Shown one piece after another: positions 46,387-54,835 of a DNA stretch of 64,000 nucleotides. Each line of letters begins with the position of its first letter. The first letter of the stretch is position 1. Below the pieces are notes generated by a model. The model made no database searches. It saw only the letters and a list, made by a program, of their open reading frames with translations, and was not told the DNA's origin. Source of the DNA: Saccharothrix deserti (GTDB lineage: Bacteria; Actinomycetota; Actinomycetes; Mycobacteriales; Pseudonocardiaceae); assembly GCF_009769385.1 (NCBI RefSeq), contig NZ_VKAB01000011.1, positions 186,001 through 250,000 of the forward strand, read 5' to 3'. A program made the translations under genes and the position numbers.

Positions 46387-47622
46387 GTGGCCGTCAGCAC
46401 GCGTCACGCCAGGGGGCAGGCGCTCGCGGTCACCGCCGGGGTGATGGCGTCCAACGCCTCCGGCTACCTGCTCACCGTCGTGGCGGCCCGCGCGCTGGCG
46501 CCCGCCGCGTTCGGGGAGTTGGGCGCGTTGTTGGCTGTCTTGCTGGTCGGCGCGGTGCCCGCCATGGGTGTGCAGACGGTGGTGGCGTTGCGGGTCGCGG
46601 GTAATCCCGGTGAATCCCGTGCGCCGCTGATCGGTCTCGGGTTGGCTGTCGCTGCGGTGGTCACGGCGCTCGCCGGTGGCGTGGTGCCGGTGATCGCCGG
46701 TGTGCTGCGCGTGGACGACGTGTTCGCGGTGGTGTGGCTGGCCTTGGCTGTAGGACCGCTCACCGTCAACGGTCTGTGGCACGGGCTCCTGCAAGGGCGT
46801 CAGCGGTTCGCGCTGTTCGGTGCGTTCGTCGCGGGAGAGGCGGCGTTGCGGGTCGGCGGCGCGTTGGCGGGTCTCGTGATCGCCCGCTCCACCGCCGGGA
46901 CGCTGGCCGGTGTCGCCGCGGGGACGGCGGTGTCGGCGCTCTTGGGCTGGGTCGTGTGTGGACGGCCGCTGCCCGCCGGGTTCCCGCTCGCCCGCGTGCG
47001 GGAGACCGTGCACGCCGTCCAGGCGTTGCTGGCCATGGTGGTGCTGGTGAACCTCGACCTGGTGCTGGCCCGGCACGTGCTGCCGGTCGCGTCGGGCGAG
47101 TACGCGGTCGGCGCGGTGCTGACCAAGATTGCATACTGGCTGCCACATGCAGTCGCCGTCATGGTCCTGCCGCGCTTGGCCGGTGCGGGCCGCGGTCGTG
47201 CGGTCACAGGTGCGTTGGCGGTGTGCGCGGCGTTGGACGGTGTGGTGGTCGCCGGTGCCGTCCTGTTCGGACCGCAGGCATTGAGGCTGATCGGTGGATT
47301 GTCTTATGTAGACAGTGTGCTGGCGTTGTGGCCGTTCGCTGTCGCCGGGTCGTTGTTGTCGCTGGCCCAGATCCTGCTGTTCGCGAGGATCGCCGGGCAC
47401 GACCGGTGGTCGACCCTGCTGACCTGGGGCGCGGTGGCGGTCGAGACCGCGTTGGTGCTGCTGTGGCTGAACGACTCGCCGCTCCAGGTGGTGAGCGCGG
47501 CGGTGGTGGCGACCGGGCTGCTGGTGGTGGCCGGCGCGGCGGTCGAGCTCCGAGCCGGCCACGATCGAAGGGCCGGGCACGATCAAAGGGCCGTCGACGG
47601 TCGAAGGGCTGGGCACGGCTGA
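46387..47622 (+). CDS. Polysaccharide/lipid-linked sugar flippase-like membrane protein
   Basis: 411 residues with about 12 hydrophobic helices and the MATE/MOP-type N-terminus (GVMASNASGYLLTVVAARAL, APAAFGELGALLAVLLVG), as in O-antigen/teichoic-acid flippases. It would move lipid-linked sugars across the membrane for the neighbouring transferases. GTG start with AGAGGAG upstream. The C-terminus is a basic low-complexity tail (AGHDRRAGHDQRAVDGRRAG) from imperfect 18-bp repeats. It stands opposite the AftD gene, 4 bases apart. Confidence 0.8.
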   Translation: MAVSTRHARGQALAVTAGVMASNASGYLLTVVAARALAPAAFGELGALLAVLLVGAVPAMGVQTVVALRVAGNPGESRAPLIGLGLAVAAVVTALAGGVVPVIAGVLRVDDVFAVVWLALAVGPLTVNGLWHGLLQGRQRFALFGAFVAGEAALRVGGALAGLVIARSTAGTLAGVAAGTAVSALLGWVVCGRPLPAGFPLARVRETVHAVQALLAMVVLVNLDLVLARHVLPVASGEYAVGAVLTKIAYWLPHAVAVMVLPRLAGAGRGRAVTGALAVCAALDGVVVAGAVLFGPQALRLIGGLSYVDSVLALWPFAVAGSLLSLAQILLFARIAGHDRWSTLLTWGAVAVETALVLLWLNDSPLQVVSAAVVATGLLVVAGAAVELRAGHDRRAGHDQRAVDGRRAGHG

Positions 47623-47626
47623 AGGG

Positions 47627-50600
47627 TTAGGCACGGTCGAACCACCTGATCCGGGCGGACACGACGGCGGCCAACGCCACCAGCACCGCCGCCTGCGCCG
47701 CCGTGCCGTAGGCCCAGTCCTGACCGTGACCCAGCACGCGGCCCGTCACGCTCACCCCCGTCGCCACCGCCATACCGCCGAACGCGAGCACCATCGACAC
47801 CGCCCGCCTCCGCCGCGGCACCAGGCTGCGCAGGAACAGGCACGCCAGCAACGCCACCAATCCCGCCATGCCGCCCAGCACGACGAGCAGCGCGGCCAAC
47901 ACCCACGGCACCCACCGACCGTCAGCCGGTCTGGTGCTGAGCACGGGCCGTCGCACCGCCCCGGCCGAGTGCCGCCGTGAGGGCAGCAGAGCCGCACCCA
48001 ACAGCAGCACCACGGCCAGCGCGCCGATCAACAGCCTGGTCCGGTACGACTGGTCCGGGTGGAACTCCAACACCACCGTCACCGGCCCGGACGGCAGCCG
48101 CCACGCCTGCTGCCACCCGTCGACCCGCGTCCGCGGCAACGGCTGACCAGACACGGTCGCCACCCAGCCGTCGTTGGCGTTCTCCGGCACCGCGAGCACC
48201 GCGGCCGGCCCGTCCGCCACCCGCACCTCCCGGTGCGCCGCCGTCCACGACACCACGTCGACCACCCGCGACCGGGGCTGGACCTCGGGCGCGCCGACCT
48301 GCCGCAACCACACGTCCTGCACCAGGAAGTCCGCCGTCCGACCGGTCCGCAACTCGTGCTCGCCCGCCGGCAACTCCAGACCCTCGGCCAAGTCGGGGCA
48401 CGTCGTCAGCCGCAACGGCCGGTGCTCGACCACGTCACCGACCGTGCCGGACACCGACGTCTCGTAGGAGATCCCGTCCACCCGCACCGCCGGACCCCGG
48501 CCGCACGGCACGACCACCGCCGTGTTCCGGTCGACGGCGGGGAACGGCACGCCGTCCAGCACCAGGTCGCTGATCCCCGGTGGCCCGTCCGAGCCGGGCA
48601 CGACCTTCGTCACCGTGATCTCCAGCCGGTCGGTCGTCCCGGCGAACGGCACCACTCCGTCCGGCCCCACCGCCCGCCGCACCGTGCCCGCCGCCGTCGT
48701 GATGTCCACTTCGGACGGTGTGCTCGCACCCGAACCGGCCGCGGTGGCGAGCCGGAGCCCGCCGATGTCGCGCGGCCGGTCCCACGCCAACCGCAGCACC
48801 GGCCGCTGATCGGTGTGATCGGCGATCCACGTGGTGGCAGGGTCGCCATCGATCGCACCCAACGCCGCCGCGCCCGGATCGCCCGCCAACTGCGTGGACG
48901 CCGACACGGTGAGCCCCGGCAACACCAGCGGGGGAGACGCGCCACCGGCCGGCAGCACCGTGCCCGTCATGCCGTACGTCGCGGGTGTGGTCGTGCGGAA
49001 CAGCCGGTGCAGGCCCTGCGGCTCCTCACCGAACCGGGCCAGTGAGGCGTCGCACCGCACCGCCTCGCCCACTCGCAGGCACGCGTACCGGGGCTGCGGT
49101 CCCCTGGTGAACGCGAATGCCGTCCGCTGCCCCGGCGCGGGCTCCACGTCGAGAGGCACGCGGAGCGCGCGCTCCGGCTCGACACCGGGCACGGACAGCT
49201 CCGCGATGCCCACGTTGCCCGTCACCCGACCGGCCGCCACCGCCAGCACCGTCACCCTGACCCGCCCGGTCAACCCCGCGACCACCGGGAACCGCTGCTC
49301 ACCCGCCCCGCGGGCCACCTCGTGCTCGACCTCGCCCGCGTCGGTGGTGATCCGCACCCGGCTCACCGGCCACCCCACCCGCCGGTCGTCCACCACCCGC
49401 AACCCGACCTCGGTCACCACGCGTGGGGTGTCCAGCGCGAGTTCCAGCCACTGCCCGACCGGCCCCTCGACGGTGGACGACTGCCACGCCGTGTACGGGT
49501 CGCCGTCCAGCGCGGCGAACGGCATCGACGCCAGGTCCGAACCGCGCACCGAGTCGGCGAACGCGGCCGACGACGACGCCGTGATCCCGCGGATACCCCG
49601 GTGCACCGCGACCGTCCGGTGCTCGACACCGTCGAACGGCAGCACGTCCAGCGCGGGCCGCACCTGCCGGGGCGGTTCGTCGGCGGTCAACGTCTGCCCG
49701 AGGTTGTCCCGCATCCGGCCCACGTTGCGCTCCCGGTTGCGCAGACCGTCGGTGACCAGCCAGTCCGCGCCCTCCGGCGCGCCGCCGTCACCCGCGAGCA
49801 CGGTCGGGCGGCGTGGGTCGAGCAGACCGGAGTCCAACAGCGGCAGCAACGACTCCGGCCCGCCGCTCACCGTGGCGACGTCCTCCAACGCCACCGCCGT
49901 GGCCTGCGGCACCTCCCGGTCCACGCGGTAGACCTCGATCGCGGGGACGTCGCTCAACCCGGCGTCCACCTGCGCCGACGACGACACACCCGGCCCGAAC
50001 TCCGCGACCCTGGTCAAGCCGGGGGAGCGGGCCAACGCCTCCCGCAGCACCGCCACCGGCGGCACGTCCGAGCGCTCGACGTCGTTGCGCAGCAGCAGGA
50101 ACCGGTGCCCCGAACGGGCCAGGAAATCGGCCAGACCGGGCGCGCCCCGACCGTCGGCCAAGGCGTCCTCCACGGCGTCCATCAGCCGCGTGTTGCCCTC
50201 CGAACCGAGCGGGATCTGGCTGCGCAACGCCCACGGCGACCGGGCCAACGACTGCACCGGCTCGTCGATCGGCCGACCCCACGTGTACTCGGCGAACCCG
50301 GTGCCCGGCACGAGCAGCGTCCGACCGTGCGCGTCGGCGTCGGCGTCGGTGCTCGCGTCGGCATCGGCAAGCCACGCGGTGGCCTCCCGCCAGTGCTCCG
50401 GGATCTCGTCCCACCCCGGTCCGGGCCGCAACGTCAGCAGCCACGCGGGCGCGGCGGCCACCAGCACCAACAACGCCCCGACCGCCCACCGCAGCCGCGT
50501 CGCGCGCACCGGCGAGCTTGTTGGATTGCCGCTCCTACGCAGCCTGCCGGTGATGGCGTGGCTGAGCGCCAAAGCCAACGGCAGCCGCAAGCCCGGTTCG

Positions 50601-51706
50601 AACTTGTGCACGTTGCGCAGTGGCGCCAGCGGGCCGTCGAGCAGACCGCGCACCACCTCCGACAGCGGGCTGTCCAACACGCCGACGTACCCGATGGTCA
50701 ACAGCACCGCGCCGGTGACCACGCCCAACGTCAGGAACAGCCGTTCAGGCAGACCCGCGCGGGCCAGGCCCGCCAACGCGACCGCCGCCAGCAGACCGGT
50801 GGCGGCCATCAGCACCGGGTTGTCCACCAGCAGGAACCCGGCGGGCCACCACGGCGTGCCCTGCACGACGTAGGCGACCCACTGGTTCGTGCCGCGCAGC
50901 ACCTGGAACAGCGAGGTCGGCGAGGTGGTGTTGGTGGCCGACTCGACGTAGTCCACGAACGGCAGGCTGTACTGGCCGAGCAGCACCAGCGGCAGCACCC
51001 ACCACAGCACCGCGGCCGTCACCGCCGCGCACCACCACGCCACCAGCCGCGCGTGCGCCCACGTCCACCGCCGGGTCAGCAGCCACAGCCCCGGCAGCAC
51101 CAGGGCCATCACCACCACGGCCCCGTTCACCCCGCCCATGCCCAGCACCGCGACCGCGGACAGGCAGGCCGCCTTGCGCGGTCCGAGCTTCTGCGCCCTG
51201 ATCAGCGGCAGCAGCACCCACGGCAGCATCACCGCGGCCAGGGTCTCGGCGGTCAACGGGCCGATCTCGGTCAGCATCCGGGGCGCGAGGGCGTAGGCCA
51301 GCGCGCCGACGTGCCGGGTCGGGTCCGTGCCGACGCGCAGCGCCCGTGCCACCATCAGCGCACCGCCGTAGGCCAGGCACAACAGCAGCGCGCACCACAG
51401 CCGTTGCGTCACCCACGGCGGCAGGCCGGCCAGGTCGCCGAGGACGAAGAACGGGCCCATCGGGAACAGGTAGCCGTACGCCTGGTTCTGCAGCTCACCG
51501 CCGCTGGCCGCCGGGTTCCACAGGTGCAGCGCGCGGCCCAGGAACGCCAGCGGGTCGACGACCAGGTCCAGCTTCGTGTCGAACGTGGTGCGGCCGGGCA
51601 GTTGCAGGAACGACAGGACGACCAGCGCGGCGACGACCCACGGGGTCACGCGGACTTGTCCACAGGGGCGGCCCGAAGGCCTGTCGCCGTCGGTGCGTCG
51701 TGGCAT
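47627..51706 (-). CDS. aftD: Alpha-(1->3)-arabinofuranosyltransferase, AftD type
   Basis: About 1359 residues. The N-terminal 420 form a GT-C membrane domain with the conserved TTFDTKLDLVVDPLAFLGRA and LQNQAYGYLFPMGPFFVLGD; a central soluble part follows, with galactose-binding/discoidin-like modules (ALDTPRVVTEVGLRVV, LRLAWDRPRDIGGLRLATA), and C-terminal helices (LLIGALAVVLLLGAALLP, VLVALAAVVSARIRW). AftD adds alpha-(1->3) arabinofuranose branches to cell-wall arabinan from decaprenyl-phosphoryl-arabinose. The ATG at 51706 has no clear ribosome binding site; a TTG at 51778 overlapping the upstream stop would add 24 residues and may be the real, coupled start. Confidence 0.9.
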   Translation of the reverse strand: MPRRTDGDRPSGRPCGQVRVTPWVVAALVVLSFLQLPGRTTFDTKLDLVVDPLAFLGRALHLWNPAASGGELQNQAYGYLFPMGPFFVLGDLAGLPPWVTQRLWCALLLCLAYGGALMVARALRVGTDPTRHVGALAYALAPRMLTEIGPLTAETLAAVMLPWVLLPLIRAQKLGPRKAACLSAVAVLGMGGVNGAVVVMALVLPGLWLLTRRWTWAHARLVAWWCAAVTAAVLWWVLPLVLLGQYSLPFVDYVESATNTTSPTSLFQVLRGTNQWVAYVVQGTPWWPAGFLLVDNPVLMAATGLLAAVALAGLARAGLPERLFLTLGVVTGAVLLTIGYVGVLDSPLSEVVRGLLDGPLAPLRNVHKFEPGLRLPLALALSHAITGRLRRSGNPTSSPVRATRLRWAVGALLVLVAAAPAWLLTLRPGPGWDEIPEHWREATAWLADADASTDADADAHGRTLLVPGTGFAEYTWGRPIDEPVQSLARSPWALRSQIPLGSEGNTRLMDAVEDALADGRGAPGLADFLARSGHRFLLLRNDVERSDVPPVAVLREALARSPGLTRVAEFGPGVSSSAQVDAGLSDVPAIEVYRVDREVPQATAVALEDVATVSGGPESLLPLLDSGLLDPRRPTVLAGDGGAPEGADWLVTDGLRNRERNVGRMRDNLGQTLTADEPPRQVRPALDVLPFDGVEHRTVAVHRGIRGITASSSAAFADSVRGSDLASMPFAALDGDPYTAWQSSTVEGPVGQWLELALDTPRVVTEVGLRVVDDRRVGWPVSRVRITTDAGEVEHEVARGAGEQRFPVVAGLTGRVRVTVLAVAAGRVTGNVGIAELSVPGVEPERALRVPLDVEPAPGQRTAFAFTRGPQPRYACLRVGEAVRCDASLARFGEEPQGLHRLFRTTTPATYGMTGTVLPAGGASPPLVLPGLTVSASTQLAGDPGAAALGAIDGDPATTWIADHTDQRPVLRLAWDRPRDIGGLRLATAAGSGASTPSEVDITTAAGTVRRAVGPDGVVPFAGTTDRLEITVTKVVPGSDGPPGISDLVLDGVPFPAVDRNTAVVVPCGRGPAVRVDGISYETSVSGTVGDVVEHRPLRLTTCPDLAEGLELPAGEHELRTGRTADFLVQDVWLRQVGAPEVQPRSRVVDVVSWTAAHREVRVADGPAAVLAVPENANDGWVATVSGQPLPRTRVDGWQQAWRLPSGPVTVVLEFHPDQSYRTRLLIGALAVVLLLGAALLPSRRHSAGAVRRPVLSTRPADGRWVPWVLAALLVVLGGMAGLVALLACLFLRSLVPRRRRAVSMVLAFGGMAVATGVSVTGRVLGHGQDWAYGTAAQAAVLVALAAVVSARIRWFDRA

Positions 51707-51774
51707 GATCAAAAACAGGGATCCCCTGGGCGGGGACCCCTGCGGAGCCGTGGACGACTTGCCGGTCCCGATGG

Positions 51775-52656
51775 TCAACGCTCCCCGGCGAGCTTGCGGA
51801 TCACGTACCGCGAGTACACCCAGTGCGTCGCCGGCTCACGCGTGGTCGAGGTGTCCACCACCTCACCGCCGTGCGCCCGCACCACTTCGCGCAACCGCGC
51901 CGCCGGTACCGCGGTCATCAGCATCGGTGCGGGGTAGCCGAGCAGCACGCGCTGCGCCAACCGCACGACCGGACGCGGCGCGACCCGCCACACCACGCCC
52001 TTCACCGTCCACATCGGACGAGTCGTGCACTGCACCAGGGCGACCGCGCCGGGCCGCAGCACGCGGACGAACTCCGCCAGGTAGCCGGCGGTCACCCGCC
52101 ACGGCAGGTGTTGCAGCACCAGTTCGGAGTACACCAGGTCGAAGCTGCCGCTGGGGAACACGTGCAGGTCGGGCGCCTCGTTCAGGACGAACCGGCACGT
52201 CCCACCGCCGTTGTCCGACCGCCGAGCCCCGCCACCGTTGTCTGACCGCCAGGCCCCGCCGCCGTTGTCCGACCGCCAGGCCCCGCCACCGTTGTCCGAC
52301 CGCCAGGCCCCGCCACCGTTGTCCGATTGTCGGCTCCGCCGACGGTGGTCCAGCGCACGCGCGGTCTCCAGCATCGGCACCGACACGTCCACACCGACGA
52401 CCTCGTCGGAGAACTCCGCCAACGCCTGCGACAACCGGCCCGCGCCGCACCCGAAGTCCAGCACCCGCTCCCACTCGGTCGGCAGACCCAGCGCGGCCAG
52501 CCACTCCCGGGCCCGCGCCACGTCCCGCCGCCCCTGCGCCAGGAACTCGTCGACGTCCCACCGCCCGCCGCGCTTGTCGGGCGCCACGCTCACCGCCCAC
52601 AGCGGGTCCCGCGCGCCGAGCGTGGTCCAGTCCCGGCGAACCTGGTCGAAGTCCAC
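51775..52656 (-). CDS. SAM-dependent methyltransferase with in-frame repeat insert
   Basis: 293 residues from a GTG with GAGAGG upstream. Motif I VLDFGCGAGRLSQALA, VVGVDVSVPMLETARAL, and FDLVYSELVLQHLPW make it a Methyltransf_11/25-type enzyme. Between the strand that binds SAM and the next conserved strand (CRFVLNEAPDLHVF) is a 45-residue insert of SDNGGGAWR-type repeats. In the normal fold this is a loop, so the enzyme may tolerate it. Coupled to AftD downstream; probably modifies a cell-envelope sugar or lipid. Confidence 0.85.
   Translation of the reverse strand: MDFDQVRRDWTTLGARDPLWAVSVAPDKRGGRWDVDEFLAQGRRDVARAREWLAALGLPTEWERVLDFGCGAGRLSQALAEFSDEVVGVDVSVPMLETARALDHRRRSRQSDNGGGAWRSDNGGGAWRSDNGGGAWRSDNGGGARRSDNGGGTCRFVLNEAPDLHVFPSGSFDLVYSELVLQHLPWRVTAGYLAEFVRVLRPGAVALVQCTTRPMWTVKGVVWRVAPRPVVRLAQRVLLGYPAPMLMTAVPAARLREVVRAHGGEVVDTSTTREPATHWVYSRYVIRKLAGER
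52210..52330. repeat. 27-bp in-frame tandem repeat inside methyltransferase gene
   Basis: GTTGTC blocks recur at 52210, 52237, 52264, 52291 and 52318, an exact 27-bp period, with near-identical sequence between them. Each unit encodes nine residues (SDNGGGAWR, with R/C variants), so copy-number change keeps the frame. Confidence 0.9.
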
Positions 52657-52726
52657 TCGCGCCTCTCCCGTGACAGCCTTGGTCGGCAAACCTAATCGCG
52701 TCGGCGTTGGCACTGGTCACAGAAGG

Positions 52727-52744
52727 TTTTGTGCGCGCGGACAA
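52727..52744. promoter_or_regulatory. Shared 18-bp motif, copy 2
   Basis: TTTTGTGCGCGCGGACAA, followed by AA, gives arms TTTTGT and ACAAAA around an 8-base centre. It sits between the methyltransferase-AftD operon and the divergent VWA gene. It matches the copy at 40341 in 17 of 18 bases. Confidence 0.55.
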
Positions 52745-52796
52745 AAGGCGTGCGGCTACCGTGCCCCTCGGCCCTTCACGCACTCGGGAGGCACGC

Positions 52797-54359
52797 TTGC
52801 GCCGACGCAGGCCGGCGATCGTGTTCGGTGTGCTGCTGGTGCTCGCCGTCGCGGTGTGGGTCGGCTACCCGCACCTGCGGTTCTCCTCCGCCGACTGCAC
52901 CCGCACGCTCGACGTCACCGCCGCACCCGAGATCGCGCCGGTCGTCGACGAGGCGGCCCGACGGCTGGCCGACCCGTGCCTGCGCGTCGTGGTGACCAGC
53001 GCGGAGTCCGCCCGGACCGGCGACGCCTTGGCGGACCCGGGCGCCGATCATCCGGACGTGTGGATTCCCGAGTCCACCGTGTGGTTGCAGCGCACCCAGG
53101 CCAGGCGGGCGTGGGAACTGCCGGTGGGCGGCACGTCCATCGCCTCGTCACCGGTCGTGCTGGGTGTGACCGAGCAGGCCGCCCGCACGCTCGGCTGGCC
53201 CGGTGAACCCCTGACCTGGGCGAAGGTGCTCGACCTGCGAGTCGGACTGCCCGACCCGGCACGTGATCCGGTGGGGCTGTCCGCCGTGCTCGGCGTGCGT
53301 CGACTGCCCACCGCGACCGCCGCCCTGCGCCGGTTGTCCGCCGACACCGAGGAACGGGTGGCCGACCTGATGGCCAGGGTCGACGGCCCCGAACCGCTGG
53401 CCGCGTTCCCCGTGTCCGAGCAGGCCCTGTTGCGGCACAACGGGTTGGTGGCCGCCTACGCCGACCCTCCCGTGCCGCCGCTCGACTACCCGTTCACCGT
53501 GATGCCCCGATCGGGGGAGCGCGACGCCGCCCAACGGCTGCTCGCCGAACTCCTCGACCCCCGCACCGCGCCCGCGTTGACCGAACACGGCCTCCGTCGG
53601 CCGGACGGCAGCGCCGGTCCCGACTCGGAGCGGACCACCTCGGAGCGGACCACCGCCGCCACCGTGCCGCCGGTCGCCGTGCCCGACACCGACGTGGCCG
53701 ACGAGATGCTGAACCAGTGGGCGACGATCAACCTCAGCGGCCGCCTCCAGATCCTGCTCGACGTGTCAGGATCGATGGGCCAACCGGTGCCCGGCACCGG
53801 CCTCAACCGGATGGCGGTCACGCTCAAGGCCACCGAAGCGGGCTTCGACCTGGTCAAACCCACCACCAAAGTGGGCATCTCGCTGTTCTCCACGAAGTTG
53901 GACGGCGACCGCGACCACCGCGAGCTGCTGCCCGCCCGGACCGTGGCCGAGCACCTGTCGGGTGATTCGCTGACCAAGCTGCGCGCGGTGCGGGCCATCG
54001 AGGGCGGCGCGACCGGCCTGTACGACAGCGTGCTGGCCACCTACCGGGCGGCCAGGCAGAACTGGGAGCCGGGCCGGTTGAACGTGGTCGTGGTGATGAC
54101 CGACGGCCGCAACGAGGACGCCGACAGCATCACGTCGGACGCCCTGCTGGCCGAACTGCGCACCCTCCAGGACCCGCGCCGCCCCCTGCCGCTCGTGGGT
54201 CTGGGCATCGGGCCCGACGCCGACCTGGACGAGTTGACCGCGATCGCCACCGCCACCGGCGGCCGCGCGTTCACCACGCCCGACCCGGCCGCGATCGACG
54301 GCATCTTCTACACCGCGTTGAGCGGGATGCTCTGCCAACCACCGCTGTGCAAACCGTGA
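52797..54359 (+). CDS. Membrane-anchored solute-binding-like and VWA-domain protein
   Basis: 520 residues. After an N-terminal membrane anchor (RRRRPAIVFGVLLVLAVAVWVG) comes a periplasmic-binding-like domain (LDVTAAPEIAPVVDEAARRL, HPDVWIPESTVWLQR, SSPVVLGVT), then a Ser/Thr-rich linker and a von Willebrand A domain with an intact MIDAS start DVSGSM (D322) and VVVVMTDGRNEDADS. This fusion is found in actinomycetes and probably acts at the cell surface in metal-dependent binding; the partner is unknown. The TTG at 52797 has GGGAGG upstream; a GTG at 52731 overlapping the shared 18-bp motif is less likely. Confidence 0.85.
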   Translation: MRRRRPAIVFGVLLVLAVAVWVGYPHLRFSSADCTRTLDVTAAPEIAPVVDEAARRLADPCLRVVVTSAESARTGDALADPGADHPDVWIPESTVWLQRTQARRAWELPVGGTSIASSPVVLGVTEQAARTLGWPGEPLTWAKVLDLRVGLPDPARDPVGLSAVLGVRRLPTATAALRRLSADTEERVADLMARVDGPEPLAAFPVSEQALLRHNGLVAAYADPPVPPLDYPFTVMPRSGERDAAQRLLAELLDPRTAPALTEHGLRRPDGSAGPDSERTTSERTTAATVPPVAVPDTDVADEMLNQWATINLSGRLQILLDVSGSMGQPVPGTGLNRMAVTLKATEAGFDLVKPTTKVGISLFSTKLDGDRDHRELLPARTVAEHLSGDSLTKLRAVRAIEGGATGLYDSVLATYRAARQNWEPGRLNVVVVMTDGRNEDADSITSDALLAELRTLQDPRRPLPLVGLGIGPDADLDELTAIATATGGRAFTTPDPAAIDGIFYTALSGMLCQPPLCKP

Positions 54360-54402
54360 ATCGCATTTCCGTCCGCGCTGATGCGAATACCTTTCCGCGC
54401 CT

Positions 54403-54421
54403 TTAGGTTAGGCTCGCCTCA
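54403..54421 (+). promoter_or_regulatory. IdeR/DtxR-type iron box
   Basis: TTAGGTTAGGCTCGCCTCA matches the consensus TTAGGTTAGGCTAACCTAA at 16 of 19 positions and lies 75 bases before the DUF1540 start, so the gene is probably repressed when iron is plentiful. Confidence 0.75.
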
Positions 54422-54496
54422 ATGGTTTCGTGTTGCGGCCCACGGTGGTCGGTGGCAACGTCCCAGGCACCGAAGCTGATGCCGGAGGAGAAGGTC

Positions 54497-54796
54497 ATGA
54501 CCACCGTGGAAATGCCGCACGTCGCCTCGTGCACCGTCACGGGTTGTTCGTACAACCACGACGGTTGTCACGCTTTCGCGATCACCGTGAGCGGGCACGA
54601 CGGCGCCGCCGACTGCGGAACGTTCATCCCCCTGGCCCGCAAGGGTGGTCTGGAGAAGGTCATCGCACAGGTCGGCGCGTGCTCGCGCACGGACTGCATC
54701 TACAACTCCGACCTGGAGTGCACCGCCGCGGACGTGCGCGTCGGCCCCGGCGAGGGCGGCCACGCCGCCAACTGCCTCACCTACACCAGGGCCTAG
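54497..54796 (+). CDS. DUF1540 cysteine-rich protein
   Basis: 99 residues with two DUF1540 repeats: HVASCTVTGCSYNHDGCHAF with ADCGTF, then GACSRTDCIYNSDLECTAAD with ANCLTY. Each repeat has four Cys in the C-x4-C-x5-C-x(n)-C arrangement that suggests a small metal site. GGAGGAG precedes the ATG. An iron box upstream points to a role in iron limitation. Function of the family is unknown. Confidence 0.85.
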   Translation: MTTVEMPHVASCTVTGCSYNHDGCHAFAITVSGHDGAADCGTFIPLARKGGLEKVIAQVGACSRTDCIYNSDLECTAADVRVGPGEGGHAANCLTYTRA

Positions 54797-54823
54797 GCGG
54801 GAACACCGCGCGGTCGAACTGAA

Positions 54824-54829
54824 TAGGCT
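54824..54829 (+). promoter_or_regulatory. -10 element of a leaderless promoter
   Basis: TAGGCT ends 6 bases before the aldo/keto reductase GTG, and no ribosome binding site lies between. Confidence 0.5.
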
Positions 54830-54835
54830 GGCCGG

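Noticed and set aside
49322-51937. 871-codon open frame antisense to aftD
   Set aside because: Composition is Arg/Gln/His/Pro-rich with no domain, and the opposite strand carries a clear AftD; typical antisense artefact.
54361-54400. TCGCAT...ATGCGA inverted repeat after the VWA gene as terminator
   Set aside because: Six-base arms with a 14-base loop are too weak; probably chance or part of the promoter region before the iron box.
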